This document shows positions 16,125 to 25,537 of a stretch of 64,000 nucleotides of DNA, one piece after another. The position numbers were made by a program, and so were the translations under genes. The notes below the pieces were generated by a model. It saw only the letters and a program-made list of their open reading frames with translations, was not told the DNA's origin and searched no databases. Position 1 is the first letter of the stretch. Every line of letters begins with the position of its first letter. Source of the DNA: an uncultured Clostridium sp. (lineage in GTDB: Bacteria; Bacillota; Clostridia; Lachnospirales; Lachnospiraceae); the NCBI GenBank assembly GCA_945917985.1, contig CAMEIH010000002.1:43613-107612 (forward strand), read 5' to 3'.

Positions 16125-19100
16125 CTACTCTTCCCTGAGTCCTCTGCTCTTCACAGTCGCAATATCGATCAGTGTAAACTTCTCATGCTTCTGCTCCATA
16201 CTGGTCACCAGCGCTCTTGCGGTATCCATGGCAGTGATACAGTTCACACCGGTCTCAATGGCTGTTCTTCTGATGAGGAAGCCGTCCCTTGTCTTGTCAC
16301 GTCCCTGTGTAGGGGTATCGATCACAAGATCGATCTTATGACCAAGGATCAGGTCCATAACCGTAGGCGATTCCTGAGAGATCTTGTTTACCTTTCTGGC
16401 TTTCACACCTGCTTCCTGCAAAGCGGCACAGGTACTTCTGGTAGCATAAATGATATAGCCGAGCTTCTCAAAGCGCTTAGCGATCTCAATGGCCTCGCCC
16501 TTATCCGCATCCTTTACGGTAATGATCATCTGTTTATACTTGGGCAGATCCACGCCCGCTCCAAGGAACGCTTTGTAGAGAGCTTCATTGAAGGTCTTCG
16601 CAATACCGAGACATTCGCCTGTGGATTTCATTTCCGGTCCCAGGCTGATCTCGGCACCACGAATCTTCTCAAAGGAGAATACAGGCATCTTAATAGCGAA
16701 ATAGTCTGCTTCCGGCTGAAGTCCCGGCTCATAGCCAAGCTCCCTGATGGTCTTGCCGATAATAACCTCGGTGGCAAGATCCACGATCGGGATTCCTGTT
16801 ACCTTGCTGATATAAGGCACGGTACGGGAAGAACGTGGATTGACCTCGATCACATAGACATCCTCGCCGATGGCAATGAACTGGATATTGATCAGTCCCT
16901 TGACATGAAGAGCCTTGGCAAGTCTTCTGGTATATTCCGCAATCTTTTCTTTTACCGTCTGTGAAATGGTAGGTGCAGGATAAACGGAGATACTGTCTCC
17001 GGAATGGACACCTGTTCTCTCAATATGCTCCATAATACCGGGGATCAGGATATCGGTGCCATCGCAGACCGCGTCAACCTCGATCTCCTTGCCCTGCAGA
17101 TATTTATCAACCAGAATCGGATGATCCTGTGCGATCCGGTTGATGATATTCATAAACTCTTCAATCTCTTCATCGGAAATGGCAATCTGCATGCCCTGTC
17201 CGCCAAGCACGTAGGAAGGTCTCACAAGAACAGGATAACCTAACCGGTTGGCAACGGCCTTTGCTTCCTCGGCGGTATAAACGGTGCCGCCTGCTGCCCT
17301 TGGGATCTCTGTCTGTTCCAGGATCTTGTCAAATAATTCTCTGTCCTCGGCAGCATCCACATCCTCCGCCTTGGTGCCGAGAATGGGAACGCCCATCTTC
17401 ATCAGGCTTTCCGTCAGCTTGATGGCCGTCTGTCCGCCGAACTGTACCACGGCGCCGTCAGGCTTCTCTATATTGACAATGCTTTCCACATCCTCCGGTG
17501 TCAGAGGCTCGAAATACAGCTTATCCGCGATGTCAAAGTCGGTACTTACGGTTTCCGGATTGTTGTTGATGATCACCGTCTCATAACCCGCCTTTGAAAA
17601 TGCCCAGGTGGCATGAACGGAGCAATAGTCAAATTCGATACCCTGTCCGATTCTGATGGGGCCGGAACCAAGCACTAATACCTTCTTTGGCGGATTTGTC
17701 TTAACCGCCTCATTCTCACTTCCGTATACGGAATAATAGTAAGGTGTACTTGCTTCAAATTCTGCGGCGCAGGTATCTACCATCTTGTATGCTGCCACGA
17801 TACCGTTATCGTAGCGCATCTTCTTGATCTCTTCTTCCGGTATGCCGGTCAGTCTGCTGATCACATTATCCGGGAATTCAATTCTCTTTGCTTCCTTCAG
17901 AAGCTCCACGGTAAGAGGGCCTTCCTTCAGGGCATTTTCCATCTCTACTAAAATGGCAAGCTTATCGATAAACCACTCATCAATCATGGTGATCTCATGG
18001 ATGGTATCATAATCCATTCCCTTGCGGAGTGCTTCCGCGATCACATAGATTCTCTGGTCATCTACAATCTTCAGTCTGTCTTTTAGTTCCTCCAGGGAAA
18101 GCTCACTGAAATCATAGCTTAAGAGGCAATCCACATGCTGCTCCAGAGAACGAATCGCCTTCATCAGGGCGCCCTCGAAGTTATTGCAGATGCTCATCAC
18201 TTCACCGGTGGCCTTCATCTGGGTGGTCAGTGTTCTCTTCGCCGTAATGAATTTATCAAAGGGAAGTCTCGGCAGCTTGACCACACAATAATCTAATGTA
18301 GGTTCAAAGCTTGCATAGGTCTTTCCCGTAATGGCAGTTTTGATTTCATCGAGCGTATAGCCAAGTGCGATCTTTGCTGCAACCTTGGCAATAGGGTATC
18401 CTGTTGCCTTACTTGCAAGAGCGGAAGAACGGCTGACTCTGGGATTTACCTCGATGACACAATATTCAAAGCTGGTGGGATGGAGCGCAAACTGCACGTT
18501 ACATCCGCCGGTGATCTGCAATTCATCTATGATATTTAAAGCTGAACTTCTCAGCATCTGATATTCCTTGTCGGAAAGGGTCTGGGAGGGCGCAACTACG
18601 ATACTGTCACCGGTATGCACACCCACGGGATCGATGTTTTCCATGTTACATACGGTGATGCAGTTGCCTGCGCTGTCGCGCATCACCTCATACTCGATTT
18701 CCTTCCAGCCGGCAATACAGCGCTCCACAAGAACCTGTCCCACACGGGAAAGACGAAGGCCGTTTTCCAGAATGGTTTCCAGCTCTATCTGATTGTGGGC
18801 GATGCCGCCGCCGGAGCCTCCCAGTGTATAGGCAGGACGAAGCACTACGGGATAGCCGATGGTATTGGTAAAGGCGATACCATCCTCGATACTCTCCACC
18901 ACCTTGGATGCCGCACATGGCTCACCGATCTTTTCCATGGTGTCCTTAAATTCCTGACGGTCCTCCGCTTTTTTGATGGTAGCTGCCGTCGTTCCCAGAA
19001 GCTTTACATTGTGGGAAGCAAGGAAGCCACTCTCCTCAAGCTCCATACCAAGATTAAGACCGGCCTGGCCTCCCAGTGTGGGAAGAATACTGTCCGGCTT

Positions 19101-19343
19101 TTCCTTTTCAATGATCTGTTCCAGTACCTTTGCGGTAAGAGGCTCAATATAAACCTTATCAGCAATATTTTTATCTGTCATAATGGTGGCGGGATTGGAG
19201 TTTACCAGAATAACCTCAACGCCCTCTTCCTTTAGGGAGCGGCAGGCCTGTGTACCCGCATAGTCAAATTCCGCTGCCTGACCGATCACGATAGGACCGG
19301 AACCGATCACCATTACTCTTTTTACATTGGGATTCTTAGGCAT
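16125..19343 (-). CDS. carB: Carbamoyl-phosphate synthase large subunit
   Basis: Full-length CarB of 1072 residues with the duplicated ATP-grasp halves: N-terminal VMVIGSGPIVIGQAAEFDYA (carboxyphosphate domain) and, at about 545, VLVLGSGPIRIGQGIEFDY (carbamoyl-phosphate domain). ATP-grasp loops such as RPAYTLGGSGGGIA and RPSYVLGGQGMQIA are present, and the C-terminal MGS-like allosteric domain (from ~935) contains the KVNKISQESPTVMDLI stretch. It makes carbamoyl phosphate from bicarbonate, ATP and ammonia supplied by CarA, for both pyrimidine and arginine synthesis. The start overlaps carA by 8 bp, so translation is coupled. No terminator was found; the inverted-repeat element follows. Confidence 0.98.
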   Translation of the reverse strand: MPKNPNVKRVMVIGSGPIVIGQAAEFDYAGTQACRSLKEEGVEVILVNSNPATIMTDKNIADKVYIEPLTAKVLEQIIEKEKPDSILPTLGGQAGLNLGMELEESGFLASHNVKLLGTTAATIKKAEDRQEFKDTMEKIGEPCAASKVVESIEDGIAFTNTIGYPVVLRPAYTLGGSGGGIAHNQIELETILENGLRLSRVGQVLVERCIAGWKEIEYEVMRDSAGNCITVCNMENIDPVGVHTGDSIVVAPSQTLSDKEYQMLRSSALNIIDELQITGGCNVQFALHPTSFEYCVIEVNPRVSRSSALASKATGYPIAKVAAKIALGYTLDEIKTAITGKTYASFEPTLDYCVVKLPRLPFDKFITAKRTLTTQMKATGEVMSICNNFEGALMKAIRSLEQHVDCLLSYDFSELSLEELKDRLKIVDDQRIYVIAEALRKGMDYDTIHEITMIDEWFIDKLAILVEMENALKEGPLTVELLKEAKRIEFPDNVISRLTGIPEEEIKKMRYDNGIVAAYKMVDTCAAEFEASTPYYYSVYGSENEAVKTNPPKKVLVLGSGPIRIGQGIEFDYCSVHATWAFSKAGYETVIINNNPETVSTDFDIADKLYFEPLTPEDVESIVNIEKPDGAVVQFGGQTAIKLTESLMKMGVPILGTKAEDVDAAEDRELFDKILEQTEIPRAAGGTVYTAEEAKAVANRLGYPVLVRPSYVLGGQGMQIAISDEEIEEFMNIINRIAQDHPILVDKYLQGKEIEVDAVCDGTDILIPGIMEHIERTGVHSGDSISVYPAPTISQTVKEKIAEYTRRLAKALHVKGLINIQFIAIGEDVYVIEVNPRSSRTVPYISKVTGIPIVDLATEVIIGKTIRELGYEPGLQPEADYFAIKMPVFSFEKIRGAEISLGPEMKSTGECLGIAKTFNEALYKAFLGAGVDLPKYKQMIITVKDADKGEAIEIAKRFEKLGYIIYATRSTCAALQEAGVKARKVNKISQESPTVMDLILGHKIDLVIDTPTQGRDKTRDGFLIRRTAIETGVNCITAMDTARALVTSMEQKHEKFTLIDIATVKSRGLREE

Positions 19344-20529
19344 CTTTGTTCACCTCCATCATCTTGATAAATCTGTCAAACAGGTAGCTGGAATCCTGAG
19401 GTCCGGGGCAAGCCTCCGGATGATACTGTACCGTAAAAATATTTTTCCCGGTGTATTTCAGTCCCTCATTGGTTCCGTCGTTGACATTGATAAAGGCAGG
19501 CACTGCAACCTTCGGGTCAAGCTTGTCCATATCCACCACATAGCCATGATTCTGGGAGGAAATGTACACTCTTCCCGTCTCCAGATCTTTCACCGGGTGG
19601 TTGCCGCCGCGATGGCCATACTTCATCTTAAAGGTATCCGCTCCTGTTGCCAGCGCCATCAGCTGATGGCCGAGACAGATGGCAAAGATCGGAATATCTG
19701 TCTCATACAGCTTTTTAATCTCTGCGATAATTCCGGTACATTCCTTTGGATCCCCAGGGCCGTTACTTAACATGATGCCGTCTGGCTGATCCGCAATGAT
19801 CTCCTGTGCAGTTGTTGTCGCCGGATAAACCGTCACATCACAGCCGCGCTGCGCCAGGGAATGGGCAATGTTGTCCTTGGCACCGAGATCCAGAAGCGCC
19901 ACCTTTTTTCCGAGACCGTTTAAGCTTTTTGTGATACTGGGGCGCATCTCTCTCTTTCCGGCCTTATAATCCTCGGGAACAAACTTTGCGCTTCCGGAAA
20001 GCGGTCCGTTTTCAGAAAGTGTCCTCGCACCTTTGATCACATATTTTTCAGGACAGGTAACCTTTTCCACTACCTTTCCTGTGGTGTATTCTTTTAATTT
20101 AGGGAGAATGTTGTCAAGATCATAGTTTTCATCAGTGGTGATCATACCGTTCATGGTGCCTTTTTCACGCAGGATTTTGGTGAGCGCTCTGGTATCGATT
20201 CCCGCAATACCGGGAATATCCTGCTGCGTGAGGAACTCCTGAATCGTAATATCCTTTCGGAAATTACTGGGAATCCGTGACAGTTCCCTTACGATAAAAC
20301 CGTCCGGCCATGCCCTTCTTGATTCCATATCTGTAAGGCATACTCCATAGTTTCCGATCAGAGGATAGGTCATACACACTGCCTGACCGGCATAGGACGG
20401 ATCCGTCAGCACCTCAAGATATCCTGCCATGGAAGTATTAAATACAATTTCACTGATAATTTCTTTGTCTGCACCGATGTGAGTTCCCTCAAAAACAGTG
20501 CCGTCTTCCAAAATTAAAAATGCTTTCAT
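19336..20529 (-). CDS. carA: Carbamoyl-phosphate synthase small subunit
   Basis: Glutaminase subunit, 397 residues. The N-terminal CPSase small-chain domain (FEGTHIGADKEIISEIVFNT) is followed by a class I glutamine amidotransferase domain with nucleophile Cys in FAICLGHQLMALA and the catalytic His/Glu in QYHPEACPGP. It delivers ammonia to CarB. At nearly 400 residues it is longer than the ~360 typical of the family; a linker of extra residues around 165-205 (ARTLSENGPLSGSAKF) accounts for this. GGGAG precedes the ATG and a clear promoter lies 44 bp further up. No PyrR-type attenuator is evident. Confidence 0.97.
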   Translation of the reverse strand: MKAFLILEDGTVFEGTHIGADKEIISEIVFNTSMAGYLEVLTDPSYAGQAVCMTYPLIGNYGVCLTDMESRRAWPDGFIVRELSRIPSNFRKDITIQEFLTQQDIPGIAGIDTRALTKILREKGTMNGMITTDENYDLDNILPKLKEYTTGKVVEKVTCPEKYVIKGARTLSENGPLSGSAKFVPEDYKAGKREMRPSITKSLNGLGKKVALLDLGAKDNIAHSLAQRGCDVTVYPATTTAQEIIADQPDGIMLSNGPGDPKECTGIIAEIKKLYETDIPIFAICLGHQLMALATGADTFKMKYGHRGGNHPVKDLETGRVYISSQNHGYVVDMDKLDPKVAVPAFINVNDGTNEGLKYTGKNIFTVQYHPEACPGPQDSSYLFDRFIKMMEVNKDA

Positions 20530-20573
20530 GTAGTACTGTCTCCCTTTCTTTTCATTCTTCGCATAATCGATTC

Positions 20574-20602
20574 ATTATAGCACAACAGCCATTCTGCTTC
20601 AA
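20574..20602 (-). promoter_or_regulatory. carAB promoter
   Basis: On the minus strand TTGAAG (20597-20602) and TATAAT (20574-20579) are 17 bp apart. The leader is about 40 nt, too short for a PyrR attenuator. Confidence 0.75.
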
Positions 20603-20625
20603 TAAAAAGCTTAAAACTCCTTTAA

Positions 20626-20655
20626 AAGACCGGAGCAAAATTCTGCTCCGGTCTT
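20626..20655 (-). terminator. Terminator after purL
   Basis: Perfect arms AAGACCGGAGCA and TGCTCCGGTCTT with a 6-base loop, 18 bp past the purL stop; a modest T-run follows on the minus strand. Confidence 0.8.
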
Positions 20656-20673
20656 CTTCAACCATTTCATCAC

Positions 20674-23600
20674 TTATTTAAAATAGGATACACCGGATTC
20701 AAAAATCTTTAAATCCTGTTCTCCGTAAATATTGATGGCAACACCGTCTCCGCGGCGCTCCACATGAGCCATCTTGCCAAAACACCTTCCGTCGGGAGAA
20801 GTAATACCTTCTATGGAAGCATAGGAACCATTGATATTCCATTCCTCATCCATGGAAACCTTCCCTTCAGGATCACAATACTGGGTTGCCACCTGACCGT
20901 TTGCAAACAGCTTGTCAATCCATTCCTTCGGTGCCACAAATCTTCCTTCTCCGTGTGAAGCAGGTGTTACATAAACACCGCCGTTCTCTGCTTCCTGTAA
21001 CCAGGGAGATTTATTGGAAACAACCTTGGTATATACCATCTTGGAAATATGACGGTTGATGGTGTTAAAGGTAAGGGTAGGAGAATCCTCCTTCTGTCCT
21101 GTAATCTCACCGTAAGGAACAAGCCCCAGTTTGATCAGCGCCTGGAAACCGTTACAGATACCAAGTGCCAGACCGTCTCTCTCACTCAACAGTCTCATGA
21201 CCGCTTCCTTGATCTTGGCGTTCTGGAAAGCAGTTGCAAAGAACTTGGCACTTCCATCCGGCTCATCACCTGCGGAAAAACCGCCGGGGAACATGATAAT
21301 CTGTGCTTTGTCAATATCCTTTTCAAACGCATCTACAGACTCTCTGATATCTTCTGCGGAAAGATTCTTAAATACCCTGGTGATCACCTTTGCCCCTGCT
21401 CTCTCAAAAGCCTTGGCACTGTCGTATTCGCAGTTAGTTCCGGGGAACACCGGTATAAATACGGTAGGCTTTGCCACCTTATTCTTACATACATAAATGG
21501 AATCTGCTTGATATACATCGCTGGAAACCGGCTCGGTTCCCTTCTCAGCCTTTGTGGGGAACACCTTTTCAAGGCGGGAGGTCCATGCGCTTAATGCCTC
21601 ATCCACGGATACAGTTATCTCGCCATAGGTAAATACAGGTTCTGCAGTCACCTCGGCGATAACTCTGTAATTCAATTCATCTGCTTCCAGCACTGCTGCA
21701 TCCTCCTTCGTCATTTCAAGAACGATATCTCCGAGGCAGTTCTCAAAAAGATCTGCTGCCTTTATGTCCTTCGCATAGGAAACACCCAGCTTATTGCCAA
21801 ATGCCATCTTGCTGACACCTGCCACAAGTCCCTTGGAGTCAAGGGCATACGCTGCCTTCACTTTGCCTTCACGCATCAGCTGTGTGATAAAACTGAAGGT
21901 CTTCATAACGTGTTCATAGACAGGGATTTCATATTCATCCTTGTCAAACCAGAACTGAACCAGCTGATCTCCCGCTTCTTTCAGCTCGGGAGTGATGATC
22001 TCCTGCTTCTTCGCAATGTCAACGGCAAAGGATACCAGTGTGGGCGGTACATCAATATCATTGAAAGTACCTGACATACTGTCCTTGCCACCGATAGAGG
22101 GAAGTCCATAACCGATCTGGGCATCATAGGCACCCAGAAGTGCTGCAAAAGGCTGGCTCCAGCGCTCGGGATCCGATGTCATTCTCCTGAAGTATTCCTG
22201 GAAGGTAAAGCGAATCTTGCTGTAGTCACCACCTGATGCCACAATCTTCGCCATAGATTCCGTTACCGCATAGACCGCACCGTGGTAAGGGCTCCAGGAA
22301 GAAAGATAAGGGTCAAAGCCATAGCTCATCATCGTCACGGTATCTGTCTTTCCCTTTCGTGTGGGCAGCTTTGCCACCATGGTCTGGGTCTCTGTCAGCT
22401 GATACTTACCGCCATAAGGCATCAGCACGCTGGCTGCACCGATGGAAGAGTCAAACATCTCCACCAGTCCCTTTTGTGAGCATACATTTAAGTCGTTTAA
22501 GGTTGTCGTAAATGCCGATTTGATGTCTTCCTTGTCAAGGGCATCCTGTACGGCAGGAATTGCCGTCTTTTTAAAGTAATCCTCCTCTTCCGAAGGAATA
22601 TTTACAACTACATTGGTTTCCTGGTGAGCGCCGTTGGTATCAAGGAAGGCCCTGGAAATATTTACAATCTCCTTACCTCTCCATTTGAGGACAAGCCTGG
22701 GCTCCTTTGTTACCACTGCTACAGGAATCGCTTCCAGGTTTTCTTCCGCTGCATACTGAAGGAACTCGTCCACATTCTTCGGATCGACTACCACTGCCAT
22801 TCTTTCCTGGGATTCGGAAATGGCAAGCTCTGTTCCGTCAAGTCCCGCATATTTCTTGGGCACCTTGTCAAGGTCGACCACCAGACCGTCTGCCAGTTCA
22901 CCGATGGCAACGGATACACCGCCGGCCCCGAAATCGTTGCATTTCTTGATGATCCTGCTTACTTCTCCACGTCTGAACAGTCTCTGAATTTTACGCTCTG
23001 TGGGCGCATTACCCTTCTGTACCTCTGCACCGCAGGTCTCAATGGAGCTCTCCGTGTGTACCTTGGAGGAACCGGTTGCACCGCCACAGCCGTCACGTCC
23101 CGTTCTTCCGCCGAGCAGGATAATGATATCGTCAGGATCGGAGTTCTCTCTGATCACGTTCTTTCTGGGAGCCGCGCCCATAACGGCGCCGATCTCCATT
23201 CTCTTTGCCACATAATCGGGATGATAGATTTCCTTTACATAACCGGTAGCAAGACCGATCTGGTTGCCGTAGGAGGAATAGCCGCTCGCTGCTCCTCTCA
23301 CCAGCTTTTTCTGGGACAGCTTTCCCTTCAGGGTTTCGGAAACGGGAACCGTAGGATCTGCTGCACCGGTCACACGCATTGCCTGATATACATAGCCTCT
23401 TCCCGATAAGGGATCGCGAATCGCTCCGCCAAGGCAGGTAGCTGCACCACCGAAAGGCTCGATCTCCGTGGGGTGATTATGGGTCTCATTCTTGAAAAAC
23501 ACCAGCCACTCTTCTGTGACAGGACCATCGCCGTAATCCATTTCCACGGGAACCACCACAGAACAGGCATTGATCTCATCGGATTCTTCCATATCCTGAA

Positions 23601-24474
23601 GCTTGCCGTCCTTCTTTAACTTGCGCATTGCCATCAACGCCAGATCCATGAGGCATACAAATTTGTCGTCTCTTCCCGCAAAGATCTCGCTTCTGGTATC
23701 CAGATAACTTTCATAAGTAGTTTCGAGAGGGGCTCTGTAATAGCCATCCTCAAATTCGATATTTTTCAGTTCTGTAGAGAACGTGGTATGACGGCAGTGA
23801 TCTGACCAGTAGGTATCAAGCACTCTGATTTCTGTCATGGTAGGATCTCTGTGTTCTTCTCCGGCATAATAATTCTGAATATGTAAAAAATCCTTAAAGG
23901 TCATGGCAAGTCCGAGAGAATCATACAGTTCACGCAGTTTTTCTTCCGAAAGGTCCTGAAAACCGTCAAAGATGATCACATCTGCCGGTTCCTCATAATC
24001 CGTAATCAATGTCTCCGGTTTCACCATATCCGTTTCCCTGGAATCCACGGGATTGATACAATAAGCTTTTATTCTGTTAAATTCATCATCGGAAATATCC
24101 CCTGTGATCAGATACGTCACGGCAGTCTTGATGACAGGCTCCTCATCTTCCTTCAGGAACTTGACACACTGCAGAGCAGAATCCGCTCTCTGGTCAAACT
24201 GTCCGGGCAGAAACTCTACGCTGAACACCTTGCCATCTTCAGGGATCTCAATAGTTTCTCTGTACAGAACATCTACCGGCGGCTCGGAAAATACGGTTCT
24301 GCACGCTGCTTCAAAGGTTGCGTCAGACAAATTCTCCACATCATAGCGGATAAATTCTCTGACTTCCTTCACTCCCGTAATGCCGAGATAACTGCCGATC
24401 TCTTCCCTCAGTTCCTTTGCCTTTACTGCAAAAGGCGCCTTTTTTTCTACATAGATACGCTTTACGTTTCCCAT
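20674..24474 (-). CDS. purL: Phosphoribosylformylglycinamidine synthase, single-chain
   Basis: A 1266-residue fused enzyme, the large PurL form with synthetase and glutaminase in one chain, as is common in Clostridia (Bacilli use separate PurS, PurL and PurQ). The N-terminal PurS-like part is followed by two AIRS-type halves (NETHNHPTEIEPFGGAATC; LPSIGGKDSMSG) and a C-terminal amidotransferase with PGGFSAGDEPDGSAKF and nucleophile Cys in LGICNGFQALIKLG. It converts FGAR to FGAM in purine synthesis. The only good GGAGG lies 15 bases before the ATG, further than usual; an in-frame ATT at closer spacing exists, so the true start deserves checking. It has its own promoter and terminator. Confidence 0.97.
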   Translation of the reverse strand: MGNVKRIYVEKKAPFAVKAKELREEIGSYLGITGVKEVREFIRYDVENLSDATFEAACRTVFSEPPVDVLYRETIEIPEDGKVFSVEFLPGQFDQRADSALQCVKFLKEDEEPVIKTAVTYLITGDISDDEFNRIKAYCINPVDSRETDMVKPETLITDYEEPADVIIFDGFQDLSEEKLRELYDSLGLAMTFKDFLHIQNYYAGEEHRDPTMTEIRVLDTYWSDHCRHTTFSTELKNIEFEDGYYRAPLETTYESYLDTRSEIFAGRDDKFVCLMDLALMAMRKLKKDGKLQDMEESDEINACSVVVPVEMDYGDGPVTEEWLVFFKNETHNHPTEIEPFGGAATCLGGAIRDPLSGRGYVYQAMRVTGAADPTVPVSETLKGKLSQKKLVRGAASGYSSYGNQIGLATGYVKEIYHPDYVAKRMEIGAVMGAAPRKNVIRENSDPDDIIILLGGRTGRDGCGGATGSSKVHTESSIETCGAEVQKGNAPTERKIQRLFRRGEVSRIIKKCNDFGAGGVSVAIGELADGLVVDLDKVPKKYAGLDGTELAISESQERMAVVVDPKNVDEFLQYAAEENLEAIPVAVVTKEPRLVLKWRGKEIVNISRAFLDTNGAHQETNVVVNIPSEEEDYFKKTAIPAVQDALDKEDIKSAFTTTLNDLNVCSQKGLVEMFDSSIGAASVLMPYGGKYQLTETQTMVAKLPTRKGKTDTVTMMSYGFDPYLSSWSPYHGAVYAVTESMAKIVASGGDYSKIRFTFQEYFRRMTSDPERWSQPFAALLGAYDAQIGYGLPSIGGKDSMSGTFNDIDVPPTLVSFAVDIAKKQEIITPELKEAGDQLVQFWFDKDEYEIPVYEHVMKTFSFITQLMREGKVKAAYALDSKGLVAGVSKMAFGNKLGVSYAKDIKAADLFENCLGDIVLEMTKEDAAVLEADELNYRVIAEVTAEPVFTYGEITVSVDEALSAWTSRLEKVFPTKAEKGTEPVSSDVYQADSIYVCKNKVAKPTVFIPVFPGTNCEYDSAKAFERAGAKVITRVFKNLSAEDIRESVDAFEKDIDKAQIIMFPGGFSAGDEPDGSAKFFATAFQNAKIKEAVMRLLSERDGLALGICNGFQALIKLGLVPYGEITGQKEDSPTLTFNTINRHISKMVYTKVVSNKSPWLQEAENGGVYVTPASHGEGRFVAPKEWIDKLFANGQVATQYCDPEGKVSMDEEWNINGSYASIEGITSPDGRCFGKMAHVERRGDGVAINIYGEQDLKIFESGVSYFK

Positions 24475-24545
24475 GGTGAATGTAATCTTCCTCCGTTAAA
24501 TATTTTAAGCATGATTTTATTGTTCTCTTTTAACTAGCCAAGTAT

Positions 24546-24573
24546 ATTATATCGAATTCCCCGAGTTTTGCAA
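24546..24573 (-). promoter_or_regulatory. purL promoter
   Basis: On the minus strand TTGCAA (24568-24573) and TATAAT (24546-24551) are 16 bp apart, about 70 bp before the start. No guanine or PRPP riboswitch fold was recognised in the short leader. Confidence 0.7.
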
Positions 24574-24581
24574 TTCTTTTA

Positions 24582-25526
24582 TTACTCATGGAGCCGGTGA
24601 ATTAACCGATAGGCAATGGCACCTTCTGCAATCAGTGGTTCCGTATGGGCAAAAAATACGATTCCGTCCGTAGGCGCAAGGAGCGTTTCCTTTACAAAAC
24701 CCTCATACGGATCAATGATTTCCGCCAGAGCATGTCCATAGCGCACATCCTCTCCCGGGCTAACAAGTCCTTTAAAAATACCGCCTGACAGGGTATGTAC
24801 ATCAGTCAGATCCTTTTCCATGATCACATGACTGATATAGCCACTGTGACTTTCATACCGGATAATTCCCATTCTGGTCAGAAAGCGAAGCACAGAAGCA
24901 ACCGCCTGTCTGGCACTCCTGTCGTCAATAGTATCATTTTTATTGGTATAAACAGAAAAAGCTGCCGTCATCTCATCCTGCCAGTTATAATTCAGTGTTT
25001 TGGTATCGAGAGGTGTGGGCTTTCTGATTACTACATAGGGAAGCCCGAACAGATTGGCAAGGGAAGCATTCTGATAACCGGTTTCCATCATCCGCACATG
25101 AGGAACAAACTCTCCCGACATATAAAAACTGGTAAGCTGGATTCCATAGCTGTATTCCTTGATCACCTTAAAAATTCCGTCCGCAATTCTGTCTGTGGTA
25201 TCTCCATGTTCCTTTCCCGGAAACATCCTGTTGATATCCTGATTTTCCACGCCAAAAAATCTTCGGTCCACATTCATGCCAAGGGCATTGATTACCGGAA
25301 TCACGAGAATCTTTTTGCCCGCATTCACGCAGCCGTTTGCTTCCAGTTCCTTTAGTGCTTTCACCAGCTGGGAACAGATATACATCTGCTGGACTTCATT
25401 TCCTCTCTCAGAACCGAGAATGCAGGCAGCCGGATCTCCTTTTCCAAAACTGTATCCCCGTATCACCATGCTCTCCCTATAGGGAGAATTTACTGTATAA
25501 ATTTCTTCCTGAAACATCTTTATCAC
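24582..25526 (-). CDS. AspA/AstE-like paralogue lacking zinc ligands (probable pseudoenzyme)
   Basis: A 314-residue member of the succinylglutamate desuccinylase/aspartoacylase superfamily (M14-like fold). Aligned with its neighbour, the zinc motif HGDE becomes RGNE (Arg41 for His), the D-x-H motif becomes Gln130-Leu-Thr132, and the catalytic Glu region VVEMGMG reads AAFSVYT. It therefore should not bind zinc in the usual way. The C-terminal beta domain (SPGEDVRYGHALAEIIDPYE) is kept. It follows the intact paralogue by 11 bp. I recall such pairs in other Clostridia, which would suggest a heteromer or regulatory role. The start is a GTG; an ATG three codons in is possible. Confidence 0.8.
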   Translation of the reverse strand: MIKMFQEEIYTVNSPYRESMVIRGYSFGKGDPAACILGSERGNEVQQMYICSQLVKALKELEANGCVNAGKKILVIPVINALGMNVDRRFFGVENQDINRMFPGKEHGDTTDRIADGIFKVIKEYSYGIQLTSFYMSGEFVPHVRMMETGYQNASLANLFGLPYVVIRKPTPLDTKTLNYNWQDEMTAAFSVYTNKNDTIDDRSARQAVASVLRFLTRMGIIRYESHSGYISHVIMEKDLTDVHTLSGGIFKGLVSPGEDVRYGHALAEIIDPYEGFVKETLLAPTDGIVFFAHTEPLIAEGAIAYRLIHRLHE

Positions 25527-25537
25527 ACTTTCTGTGG

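Noticed and set aside
19336..19343. Possible frameshift between carA and carB
   Set aside because: The 8-bp overlap leaves both proteins complete at the ends expected for the families; it is ordinary coupling.
20530..20602. PyrR attenuator before carA
   Set aside because: The space between the promoter and the ATG is too short for anti-terminator and terminator hairpins.
22624..23409. Plus-strand frame inside purL
   Set aside because: Antisense shadow of a conserved PurL domain.
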